Below, in pieces: positions 52,935-60,985 of a stretch of DNA of 64,000 nt (positions are counted from its first letter, which is position 1; every line of letters begins with the position of its first letter). The notes beneath the pieces were generated by a model. That model was not told the origin of the DNA, did no database searches, and saw nothing but the letters and a program-made list of their open reading frames with translations. The stretch spans positions 1 to 64,000 of the forward strand of contig CALEJT010000049.1 of the NCBI GenBank assembly GCA_937898685.1, given 5' to 3'. This DNA is from an uncultured Gammaproteobacteria bacterium (GTDB taxonomy: Bacteria; Pseudomonadota; Gammaproteobacteria; Pseudomonadales; Pseudohongiellaceae). A program made the translations under genes and the position numbers.

Positions 52935-53982
52935 TCTGCGACAGACCGTCGAGGTTCGACTCGAGGAAGTCTTCGTAGGAGAACAAGGTCTGGCCCTTGA
53001 TGCTGGGCAACACGTCGCCGCTGCAGAGCGTGGTGTAGTAGGTGTGCGTCGCGGAGCGGATCTCCCGCGCCGGAGCGTAGTGTTCCTGCCAGTTCTGCAG
53101 CAGCGGTGAATCGGTGGAGATTTCCGCTTCCAGAATGTTGTAGGTGGGCACGAGCGCACCGGCTCCCACTTCCTTGATCAAGGCCGCCGGCGCCTTGAGA
53201 TCCTTGAGCAATTGATGATGCTCGCTCAGCGTTTCCTTGGTGAAGATCAACAGACACGTCGGCACGCCCTTGCTGTTCACCATCAGAAACCCCGTATGTG
53301 GTGACTCGATCAGGTAGTACTCGACGCAGTTCAGCTGTGAACGCAGATCGAGGAAATACTCCTGGAATTCACGGTTGATGAGGAAGGCATCTTCGTTGTT
53401 CGCCAACAGCGGATCGGTGAGCAACTTGAAGCTGTTGCGGAAGTACTGATCCTGGAAGGCCGCGATCGCTGCGTTGAGTTTCTGTTTCAGGCGCGGGTCA
53501 TGCTTGTCGATGAACTGATCGATGAGCTGCTGGTTGAAGGCCTTGATCGCGAGTTCCATGTCGGCCTGTCCGGTCAAGAGTACCTTGCGCACGAAGGGGT
53601 TGGAGAGGCTGCGCAGGAATTCGAGGCCGCTCATCTCCGGCATCGAATAGTCGACGATCACGGTGGAGCAGGTCTGAAAACGCAGACCATTGAGCACTTC
53701 GTGATGCAGCTTGCTGACATCGATGTGCAGCAGCGTGTCGGAGTCGAGTGGGCCCGTCTTGTAGCTGGTGTAGCAGCGTTGCAGGAAACCGACGTGACGA
53801 TGGGCTTCGTTGACGTGCTTGAGTGCCTCGCCGGCGGACTGGAACAGGCGATAGCTGAGGTTCTTGTTCAGCATCAGGCTGATGCCATCGAGGAAGTCGG
53901 GATCATCGTCCACCAGCACGGCTTGCGTGGGCAGGTAGAAGGGATGCCCTACCAGGATGGGATTCGACGGATCGTTGCTCAT
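52924..53982 (-). CDS. LqsR-like response regulator
   Basis: A 352-residue regulator. The receiver (residues 20-170) starts AVLVDDDPDFLDGISLML, has phospho-Asp111 in STVIVDYSMPEMSGLEFLRSL, Thr137 in LLTG and Lys160, and carries an unusual insert of about 45 residues (GFLQRCYTSYKTGPLDSDTL) before the phosphoacceptor strand. The C-terminal half (FKLLTDPLLANNEDAFLINREF, GFLMVNSKGVPTCLLIFTKE) is not a DNA-binding or other standard output. Size and layout equal LqsR of Legionella. AGGAAA lies 6 nt before the ATG, which overlaps the stop of the cyclase-like gene (ATGA). It is convergent with the LqsS-like kinase, its likely cognate. Confidence 0.82.
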   Translation of the reverse strand: MSNDPSNPILVGHPFYLPTQAVLVDDDPDFLDGISLMLNKNLSYRLFQSAGEALKHVNEAHRHVGFLQRCYTSYKTGPLDSDTLLHIDVSKLHHEVLNGLRFQTCSTVIVDYSMPEMSGLEFLRSLSNPFVRKVLLTGQADMELAIKAFNQQLIDQFIDKHDPRLKQKLNAAIAAFQDQYFRNSFKLLTDPLLANNEDAFLINREFQEYFLDLRSQLNCVEYYLIESPHTGFLMVNSKGVPTCLLIFTKETLSEHHQLLKDLKAPAALIKEVGAGALVPTYNILEAEISTDSPLLQNWQEHYAPAREIRSATHTYYTTLCSGDVLPSIKGQTLFSYEDFLESNLDGLSQIMH

Positions 53983-55334
53983 GGTGTTTCCTGTGACGGC
54001 GGAAGATCGGGAATGATGTGGCGGCACTGGCGTTGCAGCAACTCGGCGTGGCTGCCGCTGAGCGCGTCGAGACGGTAGATCGAGTATTCCTCGTCACCCA
54101 GCTGCACTCGACGCATGTGCGTTTCGTCGGTGGGGAAGCGGGTCTGCCCACCAGCGAGCTGATAACTAAAGGCTGTGATCTCGAGCTGACTGGGTGTGGT
54201 CTGCTGCAAGAGCGCATAGGCGGTCTCTACCGGGCGACCGATCGCGGATTCCTGTTGTACCACGGGGCTGCCGTCCTTGGGTTTTTTCGTCCAAATCGGC
54301 GAAAAATAAACTTCGCCGCTGTGCAGGGCGATGGAGAAGTCGAGGCTCTGCGCATTGCGGGCGCGATGCTTCTCCGCCACCTTGCGCATCAGCAGCATGA
54401 AGAGCTGCGCGCAGCAGAGCGCGTTGAAGGCGTGATCGTCCTTGCAGCGGCGCGCATCGAAGCATACGAGCACGCTGTCGCCATCCATGCGCGTGACCAC
54501 GCCGCGGTAGAGTCGAGCCGCCTGACGCAGATAGAACTGGAACTGCTGCAACAGCATCGCGAGCGTCGAGGGATTGAGCAGATCCACCGCACGCTGGCTG
54601 TCCTTCACCTTCACCACCAGCAGGGTTGCCAGCCGACGGCGCGCGGCGGTGGGGGCGGTGTCATCTTCGGCGGGATCCGGTAGACCGGCTGCCGCGAGTT
54701 GTTCCTCGAGCTCCTGCTGACGGTTCAGGAGTTCGTAGACCTTCTGCTGCACCAGGCCCAGTTCGCCGTCGCCCGTGATGCGCGGCTCGCTGTCCTCTTC
54801 CGGGTTTTCGATGTCGTGCAAGAGTTCTGCGAGCGGCGTGCTGACACGCGAGGCCAACCAGAACGCGAGCGCGAGCGTGGCGAGCAGGCCCACGACGATC
54901 GCACCATAGAACGCCAATTGCGGACTCGTGAGCGGCGTGCGCAGCAGGTTTTCATCGAGTGAAAGCTGCACCTGACCTGCCGCCGCACCTTGCAGCGTGA
55001 TCGCGGCCTGATAGGTGGTGGCGAGCGGGTTGCGGCGGCTGCCTTCGCGTGCGGCAGTGGCCAGCACCACACCATCGACATCGGTGATGGTGGCGTGGGT
55101 GATCCCGGGCTCGCGCACGAGCTGGTTCACCACCACGTTCAAGCCGAGCACGTCGTTGGCCAAGACCAATTCGGTGACGGAGTCGGCCGTCTGCTTGGCG
55201 AGGATGAGGCCGAGCGTTTCGGTCTGCTGTTTCAACGACTGCTGCATCTGCAGCTTCAGCGCCAGCCAGAAGCCGACGACGATGAGGGTGAGCAGCAGTC
55301 CGAACGAGACCGCGATTCTGTACTTCAATGCCAT
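53979..55334 (-). CDS. Membrane protein with degenerate class III cyclase domain
   Basis: A 451-residue protein: helix at 9-28, a periplasmic sensor segment (TLGLILAKQTADSVTELVLANDVLGLNVVVNQL) like AhpA/SMP_2 proteins, helix at 141-161, a short HAMP-like linker with acidic stretch (NPEEDSEPRITGDGELG), and a class III nucleotide cyclase domain at about 233-410 (LLVVKVKDSQRAVDLL, GVVTRMDGDSVLVCFD, FSIALHSGEVYF). The second metal Asp (GD, D286) is kept, but the first FxDI aspartate is lost (VKVK), so catalysis is doubtful. Its start lies 10 nt inside the FimX-like gene and its stop overlaps the LqsR-like gene. Confidence 0.8.
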   Translation of the reverse strand: MALKYRIAVSFGLLLTLIVVGFWLALKLQMQQSLKQQTETLGLILAKQTADSVTELVLANDVLGLNVVVNQLVREPGITHATITDVDGVVLATAAREGSRRNPLATTYQAAITLQGAAAGQVQLSLDENLLRTPLTSPQLAFYGAIVVGLLATLALAFWLASRVSTPLAELLHDIENPEEDSEPRITGDGELGLVQQKVYELLNRQQELEEQLAAAGLPDPAEDDTAPTAARRRLATLLVVKVKDSQRAVDLLNPSTLAMLLQQFQFYLRQAARLYRGVVTRMDGDSVLVCFDARRCKDDHAFNALCCAQLFMLLMRKVAEKHRARNAQSLDFSIALHSGEVYFSPIWTKKPKDGSPVVQQESAIGRPVETAYALLQQTTPSQLEITAFSYQLAGGQTRFPTDETHMRRVQLGDEEYSIYRLDALSGSHAELLQRQCRHIIPDLPPSQETP

Positions 55335-57370
55335 GTGGATTCCTGTGCCGCCGCTTTGCCGGCGGTGATGTTGGTTTCCGCTGTGGGCGGCAGGGCCGAC
55401 CGTGGGCTTGCGGGAGCCTCCAATGCGCTGCCCTGAACGTGGTCCACCCCGAGTTGCCACAAGAGCGGCAACAGGTTGAGGTCGGCCACGTCGGGGGCCA
55501 CCACCGGTACTTCTACTGCATGGGCCGCCGCGATCAGCGTGCGCAGGCGCGCGATGCGCTCTTCGTCTTCGGCCAGGTCGCGCAGGAGCGCTGGGTCCAG
55601 CTTGACCAGCTGCGGCCGCAGTCCTTGCTCACTCAATTCCTGCAACCAGCTGGCAGGGGCGAGGCCGCCGCCGAAACAGGCGATGGAATAGCCAAGTCCG
55701 AGCTGGGTCAAGCCTCGGCAGCAGCTCAGCGCCTTGTCGCGTGCGCCGAGGAGTTCGACCTCGTTCAATTCCAGGTTCAACCGCAGCTCGCCGGGGACAT
55801 CGGCCACCTCCTGGCCGAGCCAGGGCAGAAAGCGCGGACTTTGCAGAGTCGTCGCGCTCAATGCCAGCCAGTAGTCGTTGTCACCATTCCGAGCCGCCAA
55901 ACGCAGGGCCTGAGTGGTCAACTGACGGTCGAGGGCCTCGGTGAGTCCACCCAACGTCGCCGCCCGGCGCAAGGTGTGCGCATCGTAAGCGATGTCGGCT
56001 TCAGCGTCGGTGAAGCAGGGCAGCAATTCCACACCGAGTGCAGTGGCGGCACGCAAGGGGACGAGTGGCTGAAACAGCAGCTGAACTTCCTGCCGTTCCA
56101 ACGCACGCTGCAGGTGTGCCAAGGCTTTTGCGTCCAGGGTGGAGTCGCGTGCCGAGGAATGTTCCTGCCCTTGGTGGCGGGCACGTGTCAGAAGTTCGGC
56201 GACAGTGGTCGCGCGTTCATCGATCAATGCCATACCGACTTCGCAGCCGATTTCCAGCGCGCTGGGCACGGCTTCGCTCACGGCGATGGCGAGTTCGCGT
56301 TGCAGTTCACGGCAGAAATGGAGCGCGCGTACGGGATCGTCTTCTTCGTGCAGGAGCGCAAATTCATGGTCCTGCAGCCGCGCCACCTGTGCCGAATGGC
56401 GCAACAGCTGCTGGGCGATTTCGCGCAGCAATTGGCGCTGTCCGCTGCGACCCAACACGGTCGCGAGCGCGTCGTGATCGCTGAGCGTGAGCAAGACCAA
56501 GGTTTTGCTGGTGCCGCTCTGCGCTGCGGCATGAATCGCCGTGGTCAGAAGTCGCTCGAAGCTCTTTGCCGTTTCGAGACCGGTGACGAGGTCGCGCGTC
56601 GCATGCTCGGGCTGCTCTGCGTTCAGCAGTCGTTCTTCCTCCGCCGCACTCACGGCCAGCAGCATGCAGGCTTTGCCCTGATAATCGACCGGGGTGAAGC
56701 GAAACATCAACGGTATTGCGCTGCCATCTCGCTTGCGACCCTGCAAGAACAAGGTGTCGCCACAGGTTTCGCCGTTGAACACCGCACGCAGTGCGGCACG
56801 TTCGGACACCTGTACCAGGTCGAGCAAGGGCGTGGTGCGCACCGCGTCGACGTCGTCGTAACCGAAGAGGCGCGCGTAGCTGCGATTGCAGTACAGATGC
56901 ATGCCGTCCTGCAGATAGCTGTAGGCGCCGGGACTTTGTTCGAGCAAGAGATCATGGCGCCGCGTGAGCGCAGCGAGGTTCTGTTCGAGTTGTGCCACTC
57001 GCCGTTTCAGTCGGGCATTTTCGCCTTCGCGCAGCAGCGTTGCGCACAAGGGCTCGAGTTGTGTGGTAAGGGCGTCGAACTGCGCGCGCAGACACGAGGG
57101 GCGTGGCGCCGGCACCTTTTCGCTGATCAGAACCAGTGGCAATTCCTGCGCATCGCACAGTTGGAACACGCGCGGCCATTCATTTTCCGGCATCTGACAC
57201 AGCACGAGATCCCAGGACTGTGCCAAGAGTTCTGCGAATTCATGAAGGGATGAGGCGCGTGCCGCGCGCAAGGTGGTGCCGGCATTGCGCAACGCGCTGA
57301 TGAGGCGCTCGGCGCTGTGTCGTTCCGCGCCGATGATCAACAGATGAAGTGTGTGCTCTTGCCCTGGCAC
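55325..57370 (-). CDS. FimX-like REC-PAS-GGDEF-EAL protein with degenerate motifs
   Basis: A 681-residue protein starting at a GTG (57370). Domains: receiver-like without the acidic Asp set (LHLLIIGAERHSAERLISALRNAG, about 5-115), PAS (SPGAYSYLQDGMHLYCNRSYARLFGYDDV, about 145-265), GGDEF-like (VARLQDHEFALLHEE instead of RxGGDEF, about 280-430) and EAL-like (LLFQPLVPLRAATALGVELLPCF, where EAL is VEL, and LVKLDPALLRDLAED, about 445-665). P. aeruginosa FimX has the same order and degenerate motifs, and is a c-di-GMP receptor for twitching motility. This protein is thus probably a c-di-GMP sensor, not an enzyme. The start avoids the -10 box at 57465. Operon with cyclase-like and LqsR-like genes. 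Confidence 0.85.
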   Translation of the reverse strand: MPGQEHTLHLLIIGAERHSAERLISALRNAGTTLRAARASSLHEFAELLAQSWDLVLCQMPENEWPRVFQLCDAQELPLVLISEKVPAPRPSCLRAQFDALTTQLEPLCATLLREGENARLKRRVAQLEQNLAALTRRHDLLLEQSPGAYSYLQDGMHLYCNRSYARLFGYDDVDAVRTTPLLDLVQVSERAALRAVFNGETCGDTLFLQGRKRDGSAIPLMFRFTPVDYQGKACMLLAVSAAEEERLLNAEQPEHATRDLVTGLETAKSFERLLTTAIHAAAQSGTSKTLVLLTLSDHDALATVLGRSGQRQLLREIAQQLLRHSAQVARLQDHEFALLHEEDDPVRALHFCRELQRELAIAVSEAVPSALEIGCEVGMALIDERATTVAELLTRARHQGQEHSSARDSTLDAKALAHLQRALERQEVQLLFQPLVPLRAATALGVELLPCFTDAEADIAYDAHTLRRAATLGGLTEALDRQLTTQALRLAARNGDNDYWLALSATTLQSPRFLPWLGQEVADVPGELRLNLELNEVELLGARDKALSCCRGLTQLGLGYSIACFGGGLAPASWLQELSEQGLRPQLVKLDPALLRDLAEDEERIARLRTLIAAAHAVEVPVVAPDVADLNLLPLLWQLGVDHVQGSALEAPASPRSALPPTAETNITAGKAAAQESTWH

Positions 57371-57464
57371 GGCGTTCGACGCATCCCTGGAGAGTGTCCC
57401 ACGTGGTTGTTGTTGGAATGAAACGTACTGCCGACGGGCGCCGGCCTCGGGACACAGGGCGCCC

Positions 57465-57470
57465 ATTATA
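57465..57470 (-). promoter_or_regulatory. -10 box of the FimX-like operon
   Basis: TATAAT on the minus strand followed by GGGCGCC. It overlaps the epmB stop codon (57466-57468). It makes the GTG at 57370 the first usable start. Confidence 0.5.
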
Positions 57471-58467
57471 GGAGGGTTTTGCTGGGCTTGCCGGCTTCCT
57501 CGCACACGAGGCGAGGCACGAGATAACCGGGCAGACGTGCTTGCAGCGCAACGATGAGGTCCCGCGCGCGTTCCAGGCTCACATCGAAATGTGCTGCGCC
57601 CTGCACACGGTCGAGCAGGTGGAGGTAGTAGGGCAGGACGCCGGCCTGGAACAGTCGACGATTCAGTTCTGCGAGAGCCGCCACGCTGTCGTTGATGCCG
57701 GCGAGGAGCACGCTTTGGTTGAGCAGGGTCACACCAATGCGACGCAATTTGGCGCAGGCCTCATCCACTGCCGTATCGAATTCCTGCGCGTGGTTGGCAT
57801 GCAAAACGAAGACGAGATCCTGTGGCAGCTCCTGCAGTTGTGCCAGCAAGCGTGCATCGATGCGGTCGGGCAGCACCAACGGCAGGCGGCTATGGATGCG
57901 GATGCGCTTGACGTGTGCCATCTTGCCGAGGCGTTCGAACAACCAGTCGAGGTGAGTCGCGGACAGTGCCAACGGATCGCCGCCGCTCAGAATCACTTCC
58001 TCGATGCTCGTATCCGCTTCGATGTAGCGCAGACTCTCTTCCCATTCGCGCCGGCTGCGGCGGTTGTCGTCGTACGGGAAATGGCGGCGAAAACAGTAGC
58101 GGCAGTGGATGGCGCAGGCACCGGTGAGGATGAGCAAAACACGGCCCTGATACTTGTGCAGGATGCCCGGCACCACCGTGGCCGCCTGTTCCTCGAGCGG
58201 ATCGCGCGAATAGCCTGGAACCTGTGCAAGCTCCGCCGTGGCGGGCAGCACCTGCAGCAACAACGGGTCGCTGGGATCGCCGACACGCATGCGCGCGGCG
58301 TAGACGCGCGGCACACGCAGCGGGAATTCACGCAGAGCGGCTTCGCTGTAGCCGACGTCGGCAGGGCTCAATTGCAACAGTTGCAGGAGCTCCAGCGGGT
58401 CGGTGATGAGATCGGCGAGTTGGTCCTGCCAGGAGGAAACTGCGCGGAGAGGAAGGGTTTGCGGCAT
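57466..58467 (-). CDS. epmB: EF-P--(R)-beta-lysine mutase EpmB
   Basis: A 333-residue radical SAM enzyme of the lysine 2,3-aminomutase family that makes (R)-beta-lysine for attachment to EF-P. The [4Fe-4S] motif CAIHCRYCFRRHFPY (CxxxCxxC) and the family strands VILSGGDPLALSATHLDWLFERL, RIHSRLPLVLPDRI and LNQSVLLAGINDS are clear, and the E. coli collinearity is complete (MHxxTxxSWxDQLADLITDP, VPRVYAARM). The TATAAT box at 58475-58480 leaves only 7 nt before the ATG at 58467, so the mRNA is nearly leaderless. It is beside efp and epmA. Confidence 0.95.
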   Translation of the reverse strand: MPQTLPLRAVSSWQDQLADLITDPLELLQLLQLSPADVGYSEAALREFPLRVPRVYAARMRVGDPSDPLLLQVLPATAELAQVPGYSRDPLEEQAATVVPGILHKYQGRVLLILTGACAIHCRYCFRRHFPYDDNRRSRREWEESLRYIEADTSIEEVILSGGDPLALSATHLDWLFERLGKMAHVKRIRIHSRLPLVLPDRIDARLLAQLQELPQDLVFVLHANHAQEFDTAVDEACAKLRRIGVTLLNQSVLLAGINDSVAALAELNRRLFQAGVLPYYLHLLDRVQGAAHFDVSLERARDLIVALQARLPGYLVPRLVCEEAGKPSKTLL

Positions 58468-58474
58468 GGCGCGC

Positions 58475-58480
58475 ATTATA
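58475..58480 (-). promoter_or_regulatory. -10 box of epmB
   Basis: TATAAT on the minus strand followed by GCGCGCC and then the ATG at 58467. Transcription should start within 1-2 nt of that ATG, so a leaderless message is predicted. Confidence 0.5.
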
Positions 58481-58609
58481 GAGGCCGCCCCCCGGACCCC
58501 GATAGGGCCGCACTGCGCCGGGCGCCGCAGGAAGAGTTTCCCATTGCCGCTATCTGGCGTAAGGGGACGCTTCTATACTGCCTGCTCGTCCCGTCGCCGG
58601 AGTGCCGCC

Positions 58610-59242
58610 ATGAACGCTCGCGCCCGTCTCAGAGCCCTGTCGCTTCTGCTTCTTTGCAGCCTGACGGGTTGGGCACTGCCGGCTGCGGCACAGGAAGCGG
58701 TTCCCGTCATCCTCGCCGTGGGGGAAAGCACCACCGCCGGCTTCGGTGTGCCGCGCGACAAGTCCTGGCCGGCGCAGTTGCAGGCGTTGCTGGATGCTCG
58801 AGGGTTCGCATACCGCGTGGTCAACCATGGCGTCAGCGGCAGCACCACGACGATGGCGCTGAGCCGTCTCGGTGAGGGGCTCGCGCTCCAGCCGAAATTG
58901 GTGGTGATCGCCATCGGCGGCAACGATCGCTCGATGCGCATGAGTGCCGAGCAAACCAGGGAAAATCTGCGCCGCATGGTCGCGCTCTACCGCCGTGCCG
59001 GCGCCACGGTTTTCCTCGCCGATCGTCAGTCGAACAGCGATGGTGGCGATACAGTGGTCAACTCGCTCTACGCCGAACTTGCCGCCGAGGAAGATGCCAT
59101 CCTGATCCCCTCGCTGCGGGAGGGTCTGGAGCGCAGCGCGCGGCATTTCCTGGCCGACCTGTCCCACCCGAATGCCGAAGGTTATCGGCTCATCGCCGAG
59201 CGGATGCTCGAGACCCTTTTGCCGCATTTGGCCACCGAATAG
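58610..59242 (+). CDS. Periplasmic SGNH (TesA-like) esterase/lipase
   Basis: A 210-residue SGNH hydrolase with signal peptide (LLLLCSLTGWALPAAAQ). The GDSL block is VGESTTAGFGV (GES in place of GDS, as in TesA), block II NHGVSGSTT, block III IGGND with the oxyanion Asn, and the catalytic ASP-His pair DLSHPNAEGY. TesA-type enzymes hydrolyse lysophospholipid or thioester bonds in the periplasm. A TATACT box lies at 58574-58579. It sits between epmB (divergent) and efp, without obvious functional link. Confidence 0.9.
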   Translation: MNARARLRALSLLLLCSLTGWALPAAAQEAVPVILAVGESTTAGFGVPRDKSWPAQLQALLDARGFAYRVVNHGVSGSTTTMALSRLGEGLALQPKLVVIAIGGNDRSMRMSAEQTRENLRRMVALYRRAGATVFLADRQSNSDGGDTVVNSLYAELAAEEDAILIPSLREGLERSARHFLADLSHPNAEGYRLIAERMLETLLPHLATE

Positions 59243-59249
59243 CGGCACT

Positions 59250-59278
59250 TTGCGCGAAAGCGGCTCGGCGAGTATCAT
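59250..59278 (+). promoter_or_regulatory. Sigma-70-type promoter of efp
   Basis: TTGCGC (59250-59255), 17 bp, TATCAT (59273-59278), followed by GCGCGCC, 57 nt before the efp ATG. Confidence 0.6.
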
Positions 59279-59335
59279 GCGCGCCTTTCCGGGCGCGGCC
59301 ACAGCCGCCGGACACAAGCACGTCAGAGGTGAGGT

Positions 59336-59908
59336 ATGGCTTTTTACTCCACGAACGAATTCAAGGGCGGACTCAAGGTGATGCTCGACGGCGACCCTTG
59401 CGCCATTCTTGAGAGCGAGTTCGTCAAGCCGGGCAAAGGCCAGGCCTTCAACCGCGTACGTCTGCGCAACCTGCTCAACGGCCGCATCTGGGAGCGCACC
59501 TTCAAGTCGGGTGAGACCCTGGAAGCCGCCGACGTGAGCGAAGCGTCGATGGAATTCCTCTATCACGACGGCGAGTTCTACCACTTCATGAACACCGACG
59601 GCAGCTTCGAGCAGGTGGCCGCCGACAAGAACGCCGTGGCCGATGCCATCGACTGGCTGAAGGAGCAGGACGTCTACACCGTGATGATGTGGAACGGCGC
59701 GCCGATCTCCGTCACTCCGCCCAACTTCGTGGAGCTGGAAGTGGTCGAGACCGACCCCGGCATCCGCGGTGACACCGCCACCGGCGGCACCAAGCCGGCC
59801 AAGCTCAGCTCCGGCGCCGTGGTCAAAGTGCCCCTGTTCGTCGAAATCGGCGACGTCCTGCGCGTCGACACCCGTACCGGCGAATACCAGAACCGCGTCA
59901 AGAAGTAA
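59336..59908 (+). CDS. efp: Elongation factor P
   Basis: A 190-residue translation factor that relieves ribosome stalling at polyproline. The KOW-like N-domain has the modified lysine K34 in [18 protein letters not shown] (PGKG loop), the target of EpmA and EpmB, and the OB-like C-domains end [14 protein letters not shown]. Length equals E. coli EF-P (188). RBS AGAGGTGAGGT precedes the ATG. epmA follows 56 nt later across a strong hairpin and epmB is 0.9 kb upstream on the other strand, so the whole EF-P activation set is in 3.5 kb. Confidence 0.97.
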   Translation: MAFYSTNEFKGGLKVMLDGDPCAILESEFVKPGKGQAFNRVRLRNLLNGRIWERTFKSGETLEAADVSEASMEFLYHDGEFYHFMNTDGSFEQVAADKNAVADAIDWLKEQDVYTVMMWNGAPISVTPPNFVELEVVETDPGIRGDTATGGTKPAKLSSGAVVKVPLFVEIGDVLRVDTRTGEYQNRVKK

Positions 59909-59912
59909 GCAC

Positions 59913-59952
59913 GCGGCTGCCATCTGCTCCGGCGGCCGCCGCCGGCAGCCGC
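59913..59952 (+). repeat. Stem-loop between efp and epmA
   Basis: GCGGCTGCC (59913-59921) pairs perfectly with GGCAGCCGC (59944-59952); inside, CCGGCGG (59929-59935) can pair with CCGCCGG (59939-59945) instead. No T-run follows. It may separate expression of the highly expressed factor from the enzyme gene by stabilising the efp 3' end. Confidence 0.55.
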
Positions 59953-59964
59953 TACGGAGCGTGC

Positions 59965-60957
59965 ATGGCAAGATCCGAAGATTCCTCTCAGTCCGAAAGC
60001 TGGCGCCCCACGGCCTCCCTGGCGGCGTTGCGCGAGCGGGCGCAGCTCAACCGTCTCATCCGTGACTTCTTCCAGCGCCGCGGTGTGCTGGAAGTGGAAA
60101 CGCCGCTGCTCAGTCGCGGCATCGGCACCGATCCCCATCTCGCTCCCATCATCGCCCGCTATGGTGCCTGTTTCGGCGAGGGCGCCGAGCGCTATCTGCA
60201 GACCTCGCCCGAATTCGCGATGAAGCGCCTGCTCGCCGCCGGCAGCGGGCCGATCTATCAGCTCTGCAAGGCCTTCCGCGACGGTGAGAGTGGGCCGCGC
60301 CACAACCCCGAATTCACGATGCTGGAGTGGTATCGCCCCGGCTTCGGCTTCGAGGAATTGATGGACGAGGTTGAAGCCCTGGTACGCGCAGCTTTGGAGT
60401 TGAAGGACGTTGTAGTCGAACGCCTCAGCTATGCCGAGTTGTTCGAGCGTGAACTGGGTTTCGATCCGCACGCGGCCACGCTCGAATTCCTGCAGCCGCT
60501 GGTGCGCGAACGGGTCGATGCCGCGCTGGAGCTCGAGGACCGCGACGCCTGTCTCGACCTGCTCTACAGCCATCTCATCGAGCCCAAGCTCATTTCTCCC
60601 GTCTTCATCTACGACTACCCCGCCAGTCAGGCTGCGCTCGCGAAAACCGCGATCGATGCAGAGGGGCGCCGCGTGGCGAAGCGCTTCGAGTTGGTGATGG
60701 GTGGTTTGGAGTTGGCGAACGGCTACGACGAACTCGCCGATGCGGCGGAGCAGGCGCAGCGCTTCGAACAGGATCGCCAGAAGCGTCAACGATTGGGCTT
60801 GCCGCTACTGCCTGCGGATTTGCGCTTCCTGGCAGCATTGGAAGCGGGAATGCCGGCTTGCGCCGGCGTGGCGCTGGGAGTGGACAGACTGCTGATGCTC
60901 AGGCTCGGCGCCTCCACCATCGATGCCGTGCTGGCCTTTCCGGAAGCGCGCGCCTGA
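59965..60957 (+). CDS. epmA: EF-P--(R)-beta-lysine ligase EpmA (GenX)
   Basis: A 330-residue class II lysyl-tRNA synthetase paralogue (catalytic core only, no anticodon domain) that attaches beta-lysine to K34 of EF-P. Motif 2 TSPEFAMKRLLAAG, motif 3 CAGVALGVDRLLMLRLG and the ATP and amino acid site FRDGESGPRHNPEFTMLEWYRPG are conserved. E. coli EpmA has 325 residues. It follows efp by 56 nt. Confidence 0.95.
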   Translation: MARSEDSSQSESWRPTASLAALRERAQLNRLIRDFFQRRGVLEVETPLLSRGIGTDPHLAPIIARYGACFGEGAERYLQTSPEFAMKRLLAAGSGPIYQLCKAFRDGESGPRHNPEFTMLEWYRPGFGFEELMDEVEALVRAALELKDVVVERLSYAELFERELGFDPHAATLEFLQPLVRERVDAALELEDRDACLDLLYSHLIEPKLISPVFIYDYPASQAALAKTAIDAEGRRVAKRFELVMGGLELANGYDELADAAEQAQRFEQDRQKRQRLGLPLLPADLRFLAALEAGMPACAGVALGVDRLLMLRLGASTIDAVLAFPEARA

Positions 60958-60985
60958 ATAGATCTGGGACGATCGGTCCTGGAAT

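Noticed and set aside
55328..57253. A 641-codon plus-strand frame
   Set aside because: Antisense to the FimX-like gene; GC-rich codon bias explains it.
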